Origin: DASTEQ01 sp040905185
GTDB lineage: Bacteria > Chloroflexota > Limnocylindria > QHBO01
NCBI GenBank assembly: GCA_040905185.1
Contig: JBBDRZ010000007.1
Location: 558,001-622,000, forward strand
DNA: 64,000 bases
Direction: 5' to 3'
Every line of letters begins with the position of its first letter. Position 1 is the stretch's first letter. The position numbers were made by a program, and so were the translations under genes. The notes under the pieces were generated by a model. The model saw only the letters and a program-made list of their open reading frames with translations. It was not told the origin of the DNA and searched no databases. Below are positions 49,131-59,226 of this stretch, piece by piece.

Positions 49131-49939
49131 TGATGGGCCAAGGCGGTTCGGGCGACGAAGAGCGCCATGCACAGGACGAGCAGCGCAGCCGCGGCCTGCT
49201 GGCCGGGACCGAGCAGCCGTTTCGGCACATGCGCCGTTTCTGGGGTCGGCTGCCCAGCCAGCCCCGCTGCAAGTCGTGCACTCGGCCCTTCGGCGGCGTG
49301 GGCGGCGCGGTGATGCGGGGCATCGGCCTGGGGCCGTGGCCGATGAATCCCAAGTACTGCTCCGGGTGCTTCCGGTCCATCGCGAAGCATCGGTCAGGGG
49401 CGGAGATCGAGTGCAGCCTGCTGTTCGCCGACGTCCGGGAGTCGACGCCGCTGGCCGAATCGCTCGGCCCCGCCCAGTTCCGGGCCCTGATGGACCGATT
49501 CTTCCAAACCGCCTCCGAGGTGCTCATCGAGCGCGATGCGATCGTGGACAAGTTGAAGGGCGACGAGGTGTTTGCCATCTTCGTCCCGGCCCTGGCGGGG
49601 GAGCTCCACGCCCTGCGGGCCATTGAGGCCGGGCGCAGGCTGCTCTCGGCCACAGGTAATGACACGCCGGATCCCTGGCTGCCGGTGGGGGCGGGGGTGA
49701 ACACCGGCGTGGCCTACGTGGGCACCGTGGGCGAGGGGGACATGGTGGACATGACCGCCCTGGGCGACCCGGTCAACGTGGCGGCTCGCCTGGCGTCCGC
49801 GGCCGGGGCGGGGGAGCTGCTGGTGACTGACGCGGCGGTCGCGGCCGCGCACCTGAGCGACGACGGGCTGGAGCACCGGTCGCTCTCGTTGAAGGGGAAG
49901 ACCGAGCGGACCGAGGTGGTGGTGCTGGGCCCGTCCTAG
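49130..49939 (+). CDS. class III adenylate/guanylate cyclase with N-terminal zinc-ribbon region
   Basis: 269 residues from ATG 49130. Residues 45-85 carry 'PRCKSCTRPFGGVGG' and 'NPKYCSGCFRSI', two CxxC pairs. The cyclase domain is complete: metal Asp in 'CSLLFADVRESTPLAE', second Asp in 'VDKLKGDEVFAIFVP', and 'TALGDPVNVAARLASAAGAG' for the transition-state Asn/Arg. Makes cAMP or cGMP. Overlaps the convergent nucleotidyltransferase-like gene by four bases. Confidence 0.9.
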   Translation: MMGQGGSGDEERHAQDEQRSRGLLAGTEQPFRHMRRFWGRLPSQPRCKSCTRPFGGVGGAVMRGIGLGPWPMNPKYCSGCFRSIAKHRSGAEIECSLLFADVRESTPLAESLGPAQFRALMDRFFQTASEVLIERDAIVDKLKGDEVFAIFVPALAGELHALRAIEAGRRLLSATGNDTPDPWLPVGAGVNTGVAYVGTVGEGDMVDMTALGDPVNVAARLASAAGAGELLVTDAAVAAAHLSDDGLEHRSLSLKGKTERTEVVVLGPS

Positions 49940-50448
49940 CGTTCGGATCCAGCTTCTCGTTCGATCTCGTCGCGGAGGGCGGCCAGGACCTCCAGGTGGA
50001 TGCGGTCTCGGCGGCGGCCGGAGGCGCGCTTCATGGCCATCAGGTCCTCCAGGGCGGCTACCTGAACGGTGACCTCCCCCAGGTCGAGGGTCGTGGCGTT
50101 GCGGCTCAACTCCTCGTAGCCGGTGGTGCCGGATGGGGTGCCGAGAATGTCGAGGTCGCCCGCATCGGTCACGAACGTGAAGCTGTCGCCGCGCTGGAGG
50201 GTCTCCGCGTCGAGCCGGAAGGGGAGGCCCTCGGGGGTGCCCCGTAGATAGGCGTGCAGCTCCCGGAGCGCCGCGGCGAGACGCTCCAGGTTGGCTCGGT
50301 CGCGGGCGTAACAGACGTCGATGTCGACGGTGAGGATGGTGGATCCGAGGAGCTTGCCGGCGAACCCACCGATGAGGACGTATCTGACCTCGTACCGATT
50401 CAGGGTCTGAAGCGCCCGGATGGGGTCGAATTCGCGCGGGGTGGTCAT
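49936..50448 (-). CDS. nucleotidyltransferase-like protein (MNT/AbiEii type), partner of an HTH protein
   Basis: 170 residues. 'NRYEVRYVLIGGFAGKLLGS' then 'TVDIDVCYARDRANLERLAA' gives the GG...DxD pattern of the Pol-beta NTase fold; 'GDLDILGTPSGTTGYEELSR' supplies the third Asp. 'VAALEDLMAMKRASGRRRDR' follows as in DUF6036/MNT-like toxins or antitoxins. Paired by ATGA overlap with the XRE-type protein. Confidence 0.82.
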   Translation of the reverse strand: MTTPREFDPIRALQTLNRYEVRYVLIGGFAGKLLGSTILTVDIDVCYARDRANLERLAAALRELHAYLRGTPEGLPFRLDAETLQRGDSFTFVTDAGDLDILGTPSGTTGYEELSRNATTLDLGEVTVQVAALEDLMAMKRASGRRRDRIHLEVLAALRDEIEREAGSER

Positions 50449-50768
50449 TTTCGTCTCGCAGCCGGCTGCGGCTGGAGGCGCGCGGCCGCGCGCGCTTCCG
50501 TAACGGCCAGGGCAGCCCGGGCCGCCGGGGTGAGTCGCAGGCGGTCACGGATCAGGGTGTGGTCCTCGCCCGCACCGGCGACGGGTGCCAGCTCCAGGTC
50601 CTGGCCGGCGGCCCGCAGCAATTGGCGCAGGTTGTCGAGGGTCGGGTTGACGCGCCCGGTCTCGATCCGCCCGATCGTGGACTGCGGTGTGCCCGCGGCC
50701 GCCGCCAGCTGTCGCTGGGTCATGCCGGCGCGATGGCGCGAGTGGCGGAGGAGAGTGGCGGCTCGCAT
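50445..50768 (-). CDS. XRE-family HTH regulator (TA-type)
   Basis: 107 residues. 'RHSRHRAGMTQRQLAAAAGT' and 'PQSTIGRIETGRVNPTLDNL' form the classic HTH_3 domain. Cognate site predicted: the eight-base dyad at 50788-50809 ahead of its leaderless promoter. With the NTase-like protein it makes a probable TA or AbiE-like pair. Confidence 0.88.
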   Translation of the reverse strand: MRAATLLRHSRHRAGMTQRQLAAAAGTPQSTIGRIETGRVNPTLDNLRQLLRAAGQDLELAPVAGAGEDHTLIRDRLRLTPAARAALAVTEARAAARLQPQPAARRK

Positions 50769-50774
50769 GCCCGA

Positions 50775-50809
50775 ATCATAGCACCAGCTGATAGCAAATA
50801 CGCTATCAG
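50775..50809 (-). promoter_or_regulatory. promoter and operator of the HTH/NTase pair
   Basis: Perfect eight-base dyad CTGATAGC (50788-50795) and GCTATCAG (50802-50809) with six-base spacer; on the minus strand the -10 box TATGAT (50780-50775) follows, six bases before ATG 50768. Leaderless and probably self-repressed. Confidence 0.8.
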
Positions 50810-50943
50810 ACCCGGATCTGGCACATAGCGAAAGACCTCGACTGCTCTCCGTCCTTTCGGACTTCCTGCCTTCGAGGCCTCTCTACTCCTCTGATGGTTT
50901 CCCACCAGAGCAGATGTGCATCTTAGCACACTTCCAGAGACCC

Positions 50944-50997
50944 GTCCGATGGGATCGCGGCGTCCGATGGCATCGCGGCGTCCGATAGGATCCCAGC
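50944..50997 (+). repeat. three tandem 18-base repeats abutting the methyltransferase start
   Basis: GTCCGATGGGATCGCGGC, GTCCGATGGCATCGCGGC and GTCCGATAGGATCCCAGC follow one another without gaps and end at the base before ATG 50998. The third unit contains TAGGAT (50986-50991), a -10 box six bases before the start. Repeat number could tune promoter strength. Confidence 0.85.
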
Positions 50998-51678
50998 ATG
51001 CCTCCGGCGCTCCCCGAACGATTCTGTTGTGACGAGGACCTCGAGCTGATCGGCTGCGACGGCCGCGATGCCGAGGCCCAACTGGAGGAGTGGCAGGAGC
51101 TCGGGACGTCCGAGAGCACCCAGGCCCTGCTGGATGCGGTGCTGGCCGAGGGGGTGGAGGGCGCGCGGCTGCTGAACGTTGGGGCGGGAATCGGCATCGT
51201 CCACCTGGAGCTCCTGGCGGCCGGGGCGGCGAGCGCGGTCGACGTCGACGCGTCGCGGGAATACCTGGCCGTGGCCCGGGCCGAGGCGGAACGTCGGGGC
51301 GTGGCGGATCGGGTCCAGTACTACTACGGGGACGTGGTGGAGCTGGCGGACGGGCTGCCGGACGCCGATGTCGTGACCTTGGACCACGTGATCTGCTGCT
51401 ACCCATACCTGGATCGCCTCCTCGGGGCGGCGGTCAGACCGGGGACGCGGTTAGTGGCCCTGAGCTATCCGCACGATGCATGGTGGATGCGCGCGTACAT
51501 GCGCGTGCACAACGTCTGGTGGACGCTGGCGAGGCGGCCGGACCGTTGGTTCATCCATCGCCGCGCTCGGGTTGACGGGCTCATGGACCGGGCCGGTTTC
51601 CGGGAGCAGCGCTGGATCCGCGCTGGCATGTGGCAGGTGGTCCTATATCGCCGTGAGCGTCGTCGCGAGCCGGCATGA
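50998..51678 (+). CDS. class I SAM-dependent methyltransferase (paralogue B)
   Basis: 226 residues. Same plan as 25586-26257: 'LPERFCCDEDLE', SAM motif 'LLNVGAGIGIVHLELLAAG', 'AVDVDASREYLAVARAEAER', 'YYYGDVVELADGLPDADVVT' and 'ICCYPYLDRLL'. Likely a small-molecule methyltransferase. Overlaps the F420-type oxidoreductase by four bases, which gives it a context the other paralogue lacks. Confidence 0.87.
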   Translation: MPPALPERFCCDEDLELIGCDGRDAEAQLEEWQELGTSESTQALLDAVLAEGVEGARLLNVGAGIGIVHLELLAAGAASAVDVDASREYLAVARAEAERRGVADRVQYYYGDVVELADGLPDADVVTLDHVICCYPYLDRLLGAAVRPGTRLVALSYPHDAWWMRAYMRVHNVWWTLARRPDRWFIHRRARVDGLMDRAGFREQRWIRAGMWQVVLYRRERRREPA

Positions 51679-52607
51679 CGCGTCAGCTGAAGGTGGGGGT
51701 GCAGCTCCCCGAGGTCGAGTGGGTGCCGCGCTGGGCGGATTTGCGCGAGATGGCGCGCGCAGCGGAGGACATCGGCCTGGACTCGATCTGGGTGGGCGAC
51801 CACCTCCTGTACCGATACGAAGACCAGCCCGCCCGCGGCCCGTGGGAGGCGTGGACCCAGCTGGCGGCCATCGCCGCCGTCACCGAGCGCGTCGAATTGG
51901 GCCCGCTGGTGGCGGCGACCTCGTTCCACAACCCGGCCATGCTGGCCAAGAAGGCGGCCACCCTGGACGAGATCTCCGGCGGGCGGCTGATCCTGGGCCT
52001 GGGCGCCGGCTGGAACGAGGCCGAGTACCTGGCCTACGGGTATCCGTTCGATCATCGGGTCAGCCGCTTCGAGGAGGCCTTCACCGTCATTCGAACGCTC
52101 CTCCATGATGGCCGATGCGACTTTCACGGCACTTACTACAGCCTTACCGATGCCGAGCTCCTGCCGCGTGGGCCGCGTTCGGAGGGACCGCCGCTGATGG
52201 TGGGCTCGATCGGGGAGCGGATGCTGGCCATCACCCTGCCCTGGGTGCAGTCGTGGAACGCCTGGTTCACGTGGTTCGGGAACTCGCCGGAGGGGTATCG
52301 GCCCATCCGCGACCAGGTCGACGCCGCGTGTCGGTCGGTAGGGCGGGATCCGGCGACATTGGAACGGACGGTCGCCGTGTTGGTCAAGTTCCCGGGGGCG
52401 CCGGGCGGACCGCAGGGCTACTCGAACCGCCCCGCTGCGGAGGCCATCTCCGGGGAGCCGGCGGTGTTGGCGGCGGCGCTGCGCGCCTTTGCGGCGGAGG
52501 GGATCGGCCACGTCCAGCTCGTCCTCGACCCGATCACGGCGGACAGCATCCGCGCCCTGGCGCCGACGCTTGCCCTTCTCAACCGGAGCAGCGGAGTGGT
52601 ACAGTAA
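51675..52607 (+). CDS. LLM-class (F420- or flavin-dependent) oxidoreductase
   Basis: 310 residues. 'VGVQLPEVEWVPRWADLREM', 'LDSIWVGDHLLYR', 'TLDEISGGRLILGLGAGWNE' and 'PPLMVGSIGERMLAIT' are diagnostic of luciferase-like monooxygenase/F420 reductase proteins. Coupled with the methyltransferase upstream. It precedes the heme operon by about 36 bases. Confidence 0.92.
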   Translation: MTRQLKVGVQLPEVEWVPRWADLREMARAAEDIGLDSIWVGDHLLYRYEDQPARGPWEAWTQLAAIAAVTERVELGPLVAATSFHNPAMLAKKAATLDEISGGRLILGLGAGWNEAEYLAYGYPFDHRVSRFEEAFTVIRTLLHDGRCDFHGTYYSLTDAELLPRGPRSEGPPLMVGSIGERMLAITLPWVQSWNAWFTWFGNSPEGYRPIRDQVDAACRSVGRDPATLERTVAVLVKFPGAPGGPQGYSNRPAAEAISGEPAVLAAALRAFAAEGIGHVQLVLDPITADSIRALAPTLALLNRSSGVVQ

Positions 52608-52643
52608 GCGGGTCGCGAACCTTTGATGAGATTTGAGTAGGTT

Positions 52644-53360
52644 TTGGCCCGTCGTCAATTCGCCGATCGCGATTGGGTAGCCCTTTCTGAAGCCAGCCGT
52701 GTGCTTGGCGTCTCGCCTGCTACGTTGCGCCGCTGGAGCGATGCCGGCCGCCTCCGGGTCTTCACGACTCCCGGTGGCCATCGCCGGTTCTCGCGGGCCG
52801 CGCTCGAGCGTCTGCTGCCGGCCGATCGTGCGCGCCGGCCCACGCTGGGTGGCGCGGGGTTCACGCCGAGCAGGATCGCGCGAACGTACCGTCGCGCGAA
52901 TCGGGATGGGGCTCCGGAACTACCCTGGGTCCTCACCCTCAGCGACGAGCAGCGCATCCTCTTTCGGGAGCGGGGTCAGGTCCTCGCCGCGAGCCTCCTC
53001 CAATACGTCGATGCGACCCGGCCGGAGACTGCCTCGCACCATCTGAGGGAGGCATCGGTCACCGCGGCGGAGTATGGCCGGGTGGCCGCGACGCTCGGCC
53101 TTTCGCTCAGCCAGACCATCGAGGCCTTTCTGAGGTTCCGCACGCCGTTCCATCACGAGCTCGCCGTTGCGGCCCGCCGGCGCGGGTTCGACGCCGCGGA
53201 GACGACTGACCTTCTGGAGGCCGCCGAGCGGGCGATGGACCGCCTGCTGGTGGCGACGATGGGCGGCCACAACGTGGCCAAGAGCCGGGGTCGGGCCGGG
53301 CGCCGCCGTCGCCCCGGACTGCCGGTTGCGGCTGTCGTGCCCGAGAACCGAGACGCGTGA
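52644..53360 (+). CDS. MerR-like DNA-binding regulator heading the heme operon
   Basis: 238 residues from TTG 52644. 'VALSEASRVLGVSPATLRRW' and 'SDAGRLRVFTTPGGHRRFSR' are the MerR/BldC-type winged helix. The C-terminal part ('AASLLQYVDATRPETASHHL' and onward) is helical with no ligand motif I know, though two His could bind heme. Overlap with hemA by four bases makes regulation of the heme genes a strong inference. Confidence 0.82.
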   Translation: MARRQFADRDWVALSEASRVLGVSPATLRRWSDAGRLRVFTTPGGHRRFSRAALERLLPADRARRPTLGGAGFTPSRIARTYRRANRDGAPELPWVLTLSDEQRILFRERGQVLAASLLQYVDATRPETASHHLREASVTAAEYGRVAATLGLSLSQTIEAFLRFRTPFHHELAVAARRRGFDAAETTDLLEAAERAMDRLLVATMGGHNVAKSRGRAGRRRRPGLPVAAVVPENRDA

Positions 53361-54526
53361 ACCCGGCGGAGCCGGGCGCCATCGTGGCGCTGGTCACCCA
53401 CGCCCGCCAGGTCCCCGCCGTTGAGCGCGAGCGGTTCGCGGCGCGACTGCGGGACGAGCTGACCGGCAAGGCACTGATTCTGGATACCTGCCACCGCGTC
53501 GAGGGTTACGTCATCTGTCCGGACGACACGGAGCGAATGGCACTCGCGGTCCTGGTGCCCGCCGGCGGCAGGGCTCTGACCGGTGAGCCGGCGGTCCGGC
53601 ACGCGATCGCGGTCGCGGTCGGGCGTGATTCGGTCGTCGTCGGCGAAGATCAGATCCTCCACCAGCTCCGCGAATCGGTCGATGCGGCGCGCACCGCCGG
53701 CGGTTTCGACACGGTTCTGGCGCGGCTGTTCGCCATCGCGCTGAAGGCGGGACGTCGCGCTCGGTCGTGGCGTCAGGGTCCGCCGCGCTCGCTCGCGGAC
53801 GTCGCGCTCGCGTCGATCGAGCGTCAGATCGGCCCGATCCGCGGTCGCGACATCCTCATCGTCGGCGCCGGCCGGATCGGTCGTCTGGCCGCCCGCGCGG
53901 CCAACGCCGCCGGGGCCTCGGTCACGATCGCGAACCGTTCTGCCGAGGGCGCTCATTCTCTTGCGTCCTTGACCGGCGCTCGGATCGTCCCATTCGACCC
54001 CGGCGCACAGACTGGCGCGTTCGCCGGCGTCGTTCTGGCTCTCAGCGGACCATGGCCGATCGGCGCGGGCACCGTGGAAGCACTGCGTGCGAGCAGGACC
54101 GTCGTCGTCGATCTGTCGGTGCCTGCGGCCGTCCCTGAGCTGGCCGCTGCGGCTATCGGTCAGCGCTTTGTCTCGGCCGACGCCCTGGCGCTCGCCGACC
54201 CCGAGCCAGAGGCACTCCAGGGCGGCTCACTCGCTCGGCTGGAGGCACTGGTCGACAGCATGACGGCGGAATTCCTCGACTGGCTTGCGGGCCGGGATGG
54301 ACGCGCCGCAGCCGACGCGCTCATCAAGCGTGCGGATCTCGAACGCGAGGCTGAGCTCGCGGCGCTCTGGCGGCGGCTCCCCGACCTGCAACCCGAGGCC
54401 CGGGACGCAATCGAGGGGATGACCCGACATCTGGCCAAGCGACTGCTCCGCGAGCCTCTCGAGCGCCTTGGACGGGATTCCGACGGTCGCGCCGAGCGCG
54501 TCGTCCGGGACATCTTCGCCCTGTGA
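53357..54526 (+). CDS. hemA: glutamyl-tRNA reductase
   Basis: 389 residues. Catalytic Cys45 in 'LILDTCHRVEGYVICPDD' (usually TCNRxE, here His replaces Asn), then 'VGEDQILHQLRESVDAARTA' and the NADPH domain 'DILIVGAGRIGRLAARAANA', followed by a dimerisation helix region. Makes glutamate-1-semialdehyde from Glu-tRNA. The N-terminal domain is slightly short and divergent compared with typical enzymes. Confidence 0.9.
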   Translation: MNPAEPGAIVALVTHARQVPAVERERFAARLRDELTGKALILDTCHRVEGYVICPDDTERMALAVLVPAGGRALTGEPAVRHAIAVAVGRDSVVVGEDQILHQLRESVDAARTAGGFDTVLARLFAIALKAGRRARSWRQGPPRSLADVALASIERQIGPIRGRDILIVGAGRIGRLAARAANAAGASVTIANRSAEGAHSLASLTGARIVPFDPGAQTGAFAGVVLALSGPWPIGAGTVEALRASRTVVVDLSVPAAVPELAAAAIGQRFVSADALALADPEPEALQGGSLARLEALVDSMTAEFLDWLAGRDGRAAADALIKRADLEREAELAALWRRLPDLQPEARDAIEGMTRHLAKRLLREPLERLGRDSDGRAERVVRDIFAL

Positions 54527-56223
54527 ACAGCCGAGAGATCGCGATCGGCTCCCGGGGCAGCCTGCTGGCTCTGGCCCAGGCGACGCTGGTCGTCGAGGCA
54601 TTCGAGCGCGCAGGCCGAAATAGCCGGATCGTGGTGGTCGAAACCGAGGGCGATCGCCATGCGCCGGACGAAGCCTGGGGCGAGGGGGTTTTCGTGGCGG
54701 CGATTGAGCGGGCGTTGCTCGCCGGCCGCGTCGACGTCGCGATCCACAGCGCGAAGGACGTTCCGACCGACGAGGACCCGCGGCTACAGGTCGGCGCCTA
54801 TCTGCCCCGGGGAGACCCGCGCGATGCCCTCGTCGTGCGGGCCGACGCGGAGGAGCGACGGCTGGACGATCTGCGGCCGGGCTCTCGCGTCGGGACCGAC
54901 AGCCCCCGGCGGACTGGGTTCTTGCTCGCGCGGCGCCCGGACCTCGCGGTTCATCCGCTTCACGGCAATGTCGACACCCGCCTGCGCCGGCTCGACGCTG
55001 GCGCCACGGACGCCCTGGTCCTGGCGTGCGCAGGGCTGGATCGAATCGGGCGGGGTGATCGGATCGCGGAGCGGCTCGAACCCGAGGTCGTGCCGCCCGC
55101 GCCAGGCCAGGGCGCGATCGCCGTCCAAGTTCGGCGCGACGACGCGCGGATGCTCGAGCTGGTGGCGGCGATCGACGACCGATCGACGCGCCTCGCAGTC
55201 GAGGCCGAACGGGCGTTCCTCAGCGCATCCGGAGGAGGCTGCCGCGCCCCGATCGGCGCCCTCGCCACCATCACCGATGACGAGCTCGACCTCCTCGGCG
55301 GCTACGCCAGCCCGGACGGCTCCGGCACTGCCGTCGCCCGGCGCCGCGGGCCCCTGGCAGCCGGCACGGATCTCGCCCGCGAGCTCGCTGCCGCGCTCGA
55401 TTCCCGCACCCGAGTCCGAGCGCCAGTGGACGACGTCGAGCCGGAGACGTCGCGCCCGATGGCTCGCCGAGTCCTGGTCACGCGGGCGGCCGACCAGGCG
55501 GCCGAGCTCGCGTCGGCACTTCGTCACGAGGGCCTGGTGCCCGTCGCGGTTCCGACGATCGCGGTCGAGGCCGATCCACCCGGCGGCGCGCTCGACTCCT
55601 CGGCGCACCACCTCCACACCTATGCATGGGTGGTCATCACCAGCGCGAATGGCGCGCGGGCGATTCTCGACGCCGGCAGGCGCATCCCCACGCGGCTGGG
55701 AACGCCGAACTGGGCGGCCATCGGCCCGGCCACCCGGGCCGTCCTTGAGGACGAGGGCATCACGGTCGATATCCAGCCCAGCCAGGCCAACAGCAGCGTG
55801 ATGGCCGACGAGCTGCCGGTTGTTCCCGGCCAGCGGGTCCTCGTCGTTCGGGGCGATCTCGCCGACAAGGAGCTCGCGGTCGCCCTGCGCGCCCGAGGCG
55901 CAGAGGTTGACGACGTCGTGGCCTACCGGACTCGCGAGGCGCCGGCGAGCTCCGGTCCGCTGCTCCGTCGTGCCCTGTCGGACGGGCCGATCGACGCCGT
56001 CGTGTTCACGAGCGGCTCGACCGTCCGGGGCCTGGTGGCGCTCGCCCGCGCCGCGTCTGTCGACTTGTCCTCGATCCCCTCGGTCTGCATCGGTCCGAAA
56101 ACGGCAGTGGATGCCCGCGCGGCTGGCTTCTCGGTCCTCGCGGTGTCGGCGATCCCGGAGGCAGCTGCGCTTGCCGTCACGACCGCCCGTGCCCTGGCGA
56201 CTCAACCGAAGCAGGTCGGATGA
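54523..56223 (+). CDS. hemC/hemD: fused hydroxymethylbilane synthase/uroporphyrinogen-III synthase
   Basis: 566 residues. HemC part (1-300): 'IAIGSRGSLLALAQATLVVE', 'VDVAIHSAKDVPTDEDPRLQ' and the dipyrromethane-cofactor Cys in 'SASGGGCRAPIGALATITDD'. HemD part (from about 313): 'ARRVLVTRAADQAAELASAL', 'WVVITSANGARAILDAGRRI' and 'DAVVFTSGSTVRGLVALARA'. One chain carries out two consecutive steps, from porphobilinogen to uroporphyrinogen III. Confidence 0.93.
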   Translation: MNSREIAIGSRGSLLALAQATLVVEAFERAGRNSRIVVVETEGDRHAPDEAWGEGVFVAAIERALLAGRVDVAIHSAKDVPTDEDPRLQVGAYLPRGDPRDALVVRADAEERRLDDLRPGSRVGTDSPRRTGFLLARRPDLAVHPLHGNVDTRLRRLDAGATDALVLACAGLDRIGRGDRIAERLEPEVVPPAPGQGAIAVQVRRDDARMLELVAAIDDRSTRLAVEAERAFLSASGGGCRAPIGALATITDDELDLLGGYASPDGSGTAVARRRGPLAAGTDLARELAAALDSRTRVRAPVDDVEPETSRPMARRVLVTRAADQAAELASALRHEGLVPVAVPTIAVEADPPGGALDSSAHHLHTYAWVVITSANGARAILDAGRRIPTRLGTPNWAAIGPATRAVLEDEGITVDIQPSQANSSVMADELPVVPGQRVLVVRGDLADKELAVALRARGAEVDDVVAYRTREAPASSGPLLRRALSDGPIDAVVFTSGSTVRGLVALARAASVDLSSIPSVCIGPKTAVDARAAGFSVLAVSAIPEAAALAVTTARALATQPKQVG

Positions 56224-57251
56224 TGCTTGACTTTGAAGCACCCCCAGCCATCGCCATCTCCGCCTCCAGGGCGCCGCTCGCGATCCGGCCCCGCCGGCTG
56301 CGGCGAACGGCCGCGTTGCGGGCGTTGGTGCGGGAGACCCGCCCCCAGCCGGCGATGCTGGTCGCGCCGCTCTTCGTCCGGCCGGGCTCCGGCGTGCGCG
56401 AGCCGATCGCCTCGATGCCCGGGGTGGCCCGGCTGTCGCCGGACGTGGCCGCCGACGAGGCCGCGCGCCTCGCCGAGCGCGGTGTGGGCGGCGTCATCCT
56501 GTTCGGCCTGCCGGAGACGAAGGATGCCATCGGCAGCGGTGCGTCGGCCGAGGATGGGATCGTCCAGGAGGCTCTCCGCCGGATCCGCGCGCTCGAGCTG
56601 TCGCTCGTGACGATCGCCGACACGTGCCTGTGCGAGTACACCGACCACGGCCATTGCGGTCCGCTCGCGGCCGACGGATCCGTCGACAACGACGCGGCCC
56701 TGGTCCGCCTCGCCGAGACAGCGGTCAGCCAGGCCCGGACCGGCGCCGACATCGTCGCTCCGAGCGCGATGATGGACGGCCAGGTGGCGGCGATCCGGGC
56801 GGCGCTCGACGCCGCCGGGCTCGACCAGACCGCGATCATGGCCTACGCGGCAAAGCACGCGTCGGCCTTCTACGGCCCGTTCCGAGAGGCCGCCGACAGC
56901 GCCCCGGCGTTCGGCGACCGGCGCGGCTACCAGATGGACCCGGCCAACGGGCGGGAGGCGGTCCGCGAGATGGCCCTCGACGTCGCGGAGGGCGCGGACA
57001 TTCTGCTCGTCAAGCCGGCGCTCCCGGCCCTCGACCTCATCACCGCCGCACGCGCCCGGTTCGACCTGCCGATCGCCGCGTACCAGGTGTCCGGCGAGTA
57101 CGCGATGCTGGTCGCCGCCGCGGAGCGCGGCTGGCTCGACGGCCGCCGGGCGATGACCGAGGCCGTCACGGCGATCGTCCGCGCCGGCGCCGGGATCGTC
57201 ATCACCTACGCCGCCACCGATCTGGCGACCTGGCTGCGGGAGGACCGATGA
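56220..57251 (+). CDS. hemB: delta-aminolevulinic acid dehydratase (porphobilinogen synthase)
   Basis: 343 residues. Zinc site 'DTCLCEYTDHGHCGPLA' (three Cys, so the zinc-dependent type), Schiff-base Lys residues in 'MAYAAKHASAFYGPFREAAD' and 'DILLVKPALPALDLI'. Condenses two 5-aminolevulinate molecules. Four-base overlap with hemCD. Confidence 0.95.
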   Translation: MMLDFEAPPAIAISASRAPLAIRPRRLRRTAALRALVRETRPQPAMLVAPLFVRPGSGVREPIASMPGVARLSPDVAADEAARLAERGVGGVILFGLPETKDAIGSGASAEDGIVQEALRRIRALELSLVTIADTCLCEYTDHGHCGPLAADGSVDNDAALVRLAETAVSQARTGADIVAPSAMMDGQVAAIRAALDAAGLDQTAIMAYAAKHASAFYGPFREAADSAPAFGDRRGYQMDPANGREAVREMALDVAEGADILLVKPALPALDLITAARARFDLPIAAYQVSGEYAMLVAAAERGWLDGRRAMTEAVTAIVRAGAGIVITYAATDLATWLREDR

Positions 57252-57933
57252 GCTCTGACGAGCCGATCTACATCCAGGCCCTTGCCCTGGGCCTCGATCC
57301 GGCCTGGCGTCGCCGGAGCGACGAGGAACGCCACGATGACGCCGTCCGCTTCACGGAGGCGGAAGCGGCGGCCGAGCTCGACGGCGTCCGGAGCATCACC
57401 TATTCCTCGATCGGGCTGGAGCCCGGCGTCGATCTGCTGTTGTGGCGGATGGCGCCCACGATCGACGGGCTCGAGACCGCGGCGGCCGCGCTGCTGCGGG
57501 CCGGTCTCGGCCGCTGGCTCACCGTCCGCCACTCGCTCGTCGGCCGAGTCGGCCCGTCGCAGTACGTCAAGAAGCCGACCGACCAGGAGCAGTCGCTCTT
57601 CAGCGGCGAGCGCTCGCGGTACCTCGTCGTCTACCCGTTCACGAAGAGCACGGACTGGTATCTCCTCTCGCGCGAGGCACGCCAGGGCGTCATGAACGAG
57701 CACATGAAAGTCGGCCACGAGTACCCGATGGTCCGCCAGGCGCTGGCGTACTCATTCGGCCTCGACGGCCAGGACTTCGTCGTCGCCTACGAGACCGACG
57801 ATCTCGTCGTCTTCGGCGACCTCGTCCGGGCTCTGCGCGGCACCGAAAGCCGGCGCTCGACCGTCCGCGACACCCCGATCCTGCTCGGGATCCAGCGCCC
57901 GGTCGAGGAGATCGTCAGCCTCCTGGGTGCGCC

Positions 57934-57937
<4 letters not shown>
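57248..57937 (+). CDS. hemQ: coproheme decarboxylase (chlorite-dismutase-family HemQ/ChdC)
   Basis: 229 residues from ATG 57248. 'YLVVYPFTKSTDWYLLSREA' (Tyr that forms the reactive radical) and 'MNEHMKVGHEYPMVRQ' (His152, probable heme ligand), then 'GLDGQDFVVAYETDDLVVFG'. Converts coproheme to heme b in the coproporphyrin-dependent branch. Its presence predicts that the ferrochelatase downstream acts on coproporphyrin III. Confidence 0.92.

Positions 57938-59222
<1,285 letters not shown>

Positions 59223-59226
<4 letters not shown>

Noticed and set aside
54784..56241. 485-codon minus frame opposite hemCD
   Set aside because: Antisense to conserved HemC and HemD motifs; the content is typical shadow sequence.
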